Positions 59,841 to 59,994 of a stretch of DNA of 59,994 bases are shown in pieces. The stretch comes from CAYRHJ01 sp964424105. Lineage in GTDB: Bacteria; Planctomycetota; Phycisphaerae; UBA1845. Both the position numbers and the translations under genes were made by a program. The notes beneath the pieces are model-generated. The model saw nothing but the letters and a program-made list of their open reading frames with translations, searched no databases and was not told the DNA's origin. The stretch is taken from the NCBI GenBank assembly GCA_964424105.1, contig CAYRHJ010000017.1, positions 1-59,994 of the forward strand, read 5' to 3'. The number at the start of each line of letters is the position of its first letter. Within the stretch, counting starts at the first letter, position 1.

Positions 59841-59994
59841 GGAACGTAAATCATCGGCTCCCCCATGTCCAAAGGACATGGGCCACCCACCACGGAACGT
59901 AAATCATCGGCTCCCCCATGTCCAAAGGACATGGGCCACCCACCACGGAACGTAAATCATCGGCTCCCCCATGTCCAAAGGACATGGGCCACCC
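59841..59994 (+). repeat. 53-bp tandem array of class B palindromes, open at the window edge
   Basis: Three units beginning GGAACGTAAATCATCGG at 59841, 59894 and 59947, each 53 bp, with the CATGTCC-AAA-GGACATG hairpin; the third is cut by the window end. The preceding 59816-59840 (GACGGGCATGCCGAGG) matches the flank at the transposase start (58922-58938, GCCGGGCATGCCGGGG). Confidence 0.85.

Overview
This 60 kb window (visibly GC-rich) is most consistent with a chromosome segment of a planctomycete. The pointers are secreted proteins ending in two-loop dockerin-like domains, Tat-exported DUF1800/DUF1501 proteins in a cluster, PIN-domain and HicBA toxin pairs, and several classes of dispersed stem-loop repeat. 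The assignment is an inference from gene content; there is no rRNA or marker gene here that settles it. I found no rRNA, tRNA, CRISPR array, prophage or plasmid origin.

Layout. 1-8.2 kb: the tail of a dockerin-like secreted protein, a NapH-like polyferredoxin fused to TPRs, a PQQ-type sugar dehydrogenase, a C45-like hydrolase, and a reverse-strand reprolysin-like metalloprotease. 8.3-15.9 kb: an aromatic amino-acid operon, trpL-trpD-trpC-tyrA(chorismate mutase/dehydrogenase)-trpB-trpA-aroF-trpE, with every start overlapping the previous stop. It begins with a readable transcription attenuator: a short leader peptide with three consecutive Trp codons, an antiterminator pairing and a rho-independent terminator. 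trpG and trpF are absent. 16.4-23.4 kb: two DUF1800 proteins, one DUF1501 protein and two more dockerin-tailed secreted proteins. 23.4-33.4 kb: a repeat-invaded lipoprotein gene, ffh, hicBA, comF, an RND efflux adaptor/permease pair and a winged-helix regulator. 33.8-38.3 kb: small membrane proteins, hisS coupled to a possible nuclease-fold protein, and a lipoprotein. 38.3-46.1 kb: a YkgJ-like protein, rsmD, a CCA-adding enzyme/poly(A) polymerase, a FliN-like protein and the rpmF-fabH-fabD-fabG-acpP-fabF cluster. 46.4-50 kb: a SacI-like restriction endonuclease with a D12-type adenine methylase, a PEGA lipoprotein and a phosphodiesterase. 50.2-60 kb: acnA, ileS, a B12/radical-SAM protein, a REP-associated tyrosine transposase (RAYT) between inverted palindromes, and a PIN toxin/partner pair. 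The window ends inside a 53-bp tandem array of the same palindrome.

The strongest observations are (i) the trp attenuator and (ii) a RAYT with palindromic repeat families A, B and C. These families share their end sequences (ATCATCG...CACCC) but have different stem arms with compensating base changes. The repeats have spread into gene borders: the ffh 3' end has been copied with them, and a lipoprotein gene has repeat sequence at its start and inside it. Several promoter -10 boxes lie only 6-7 nt upstream of start codons, suggesting leaderless mRNAs.
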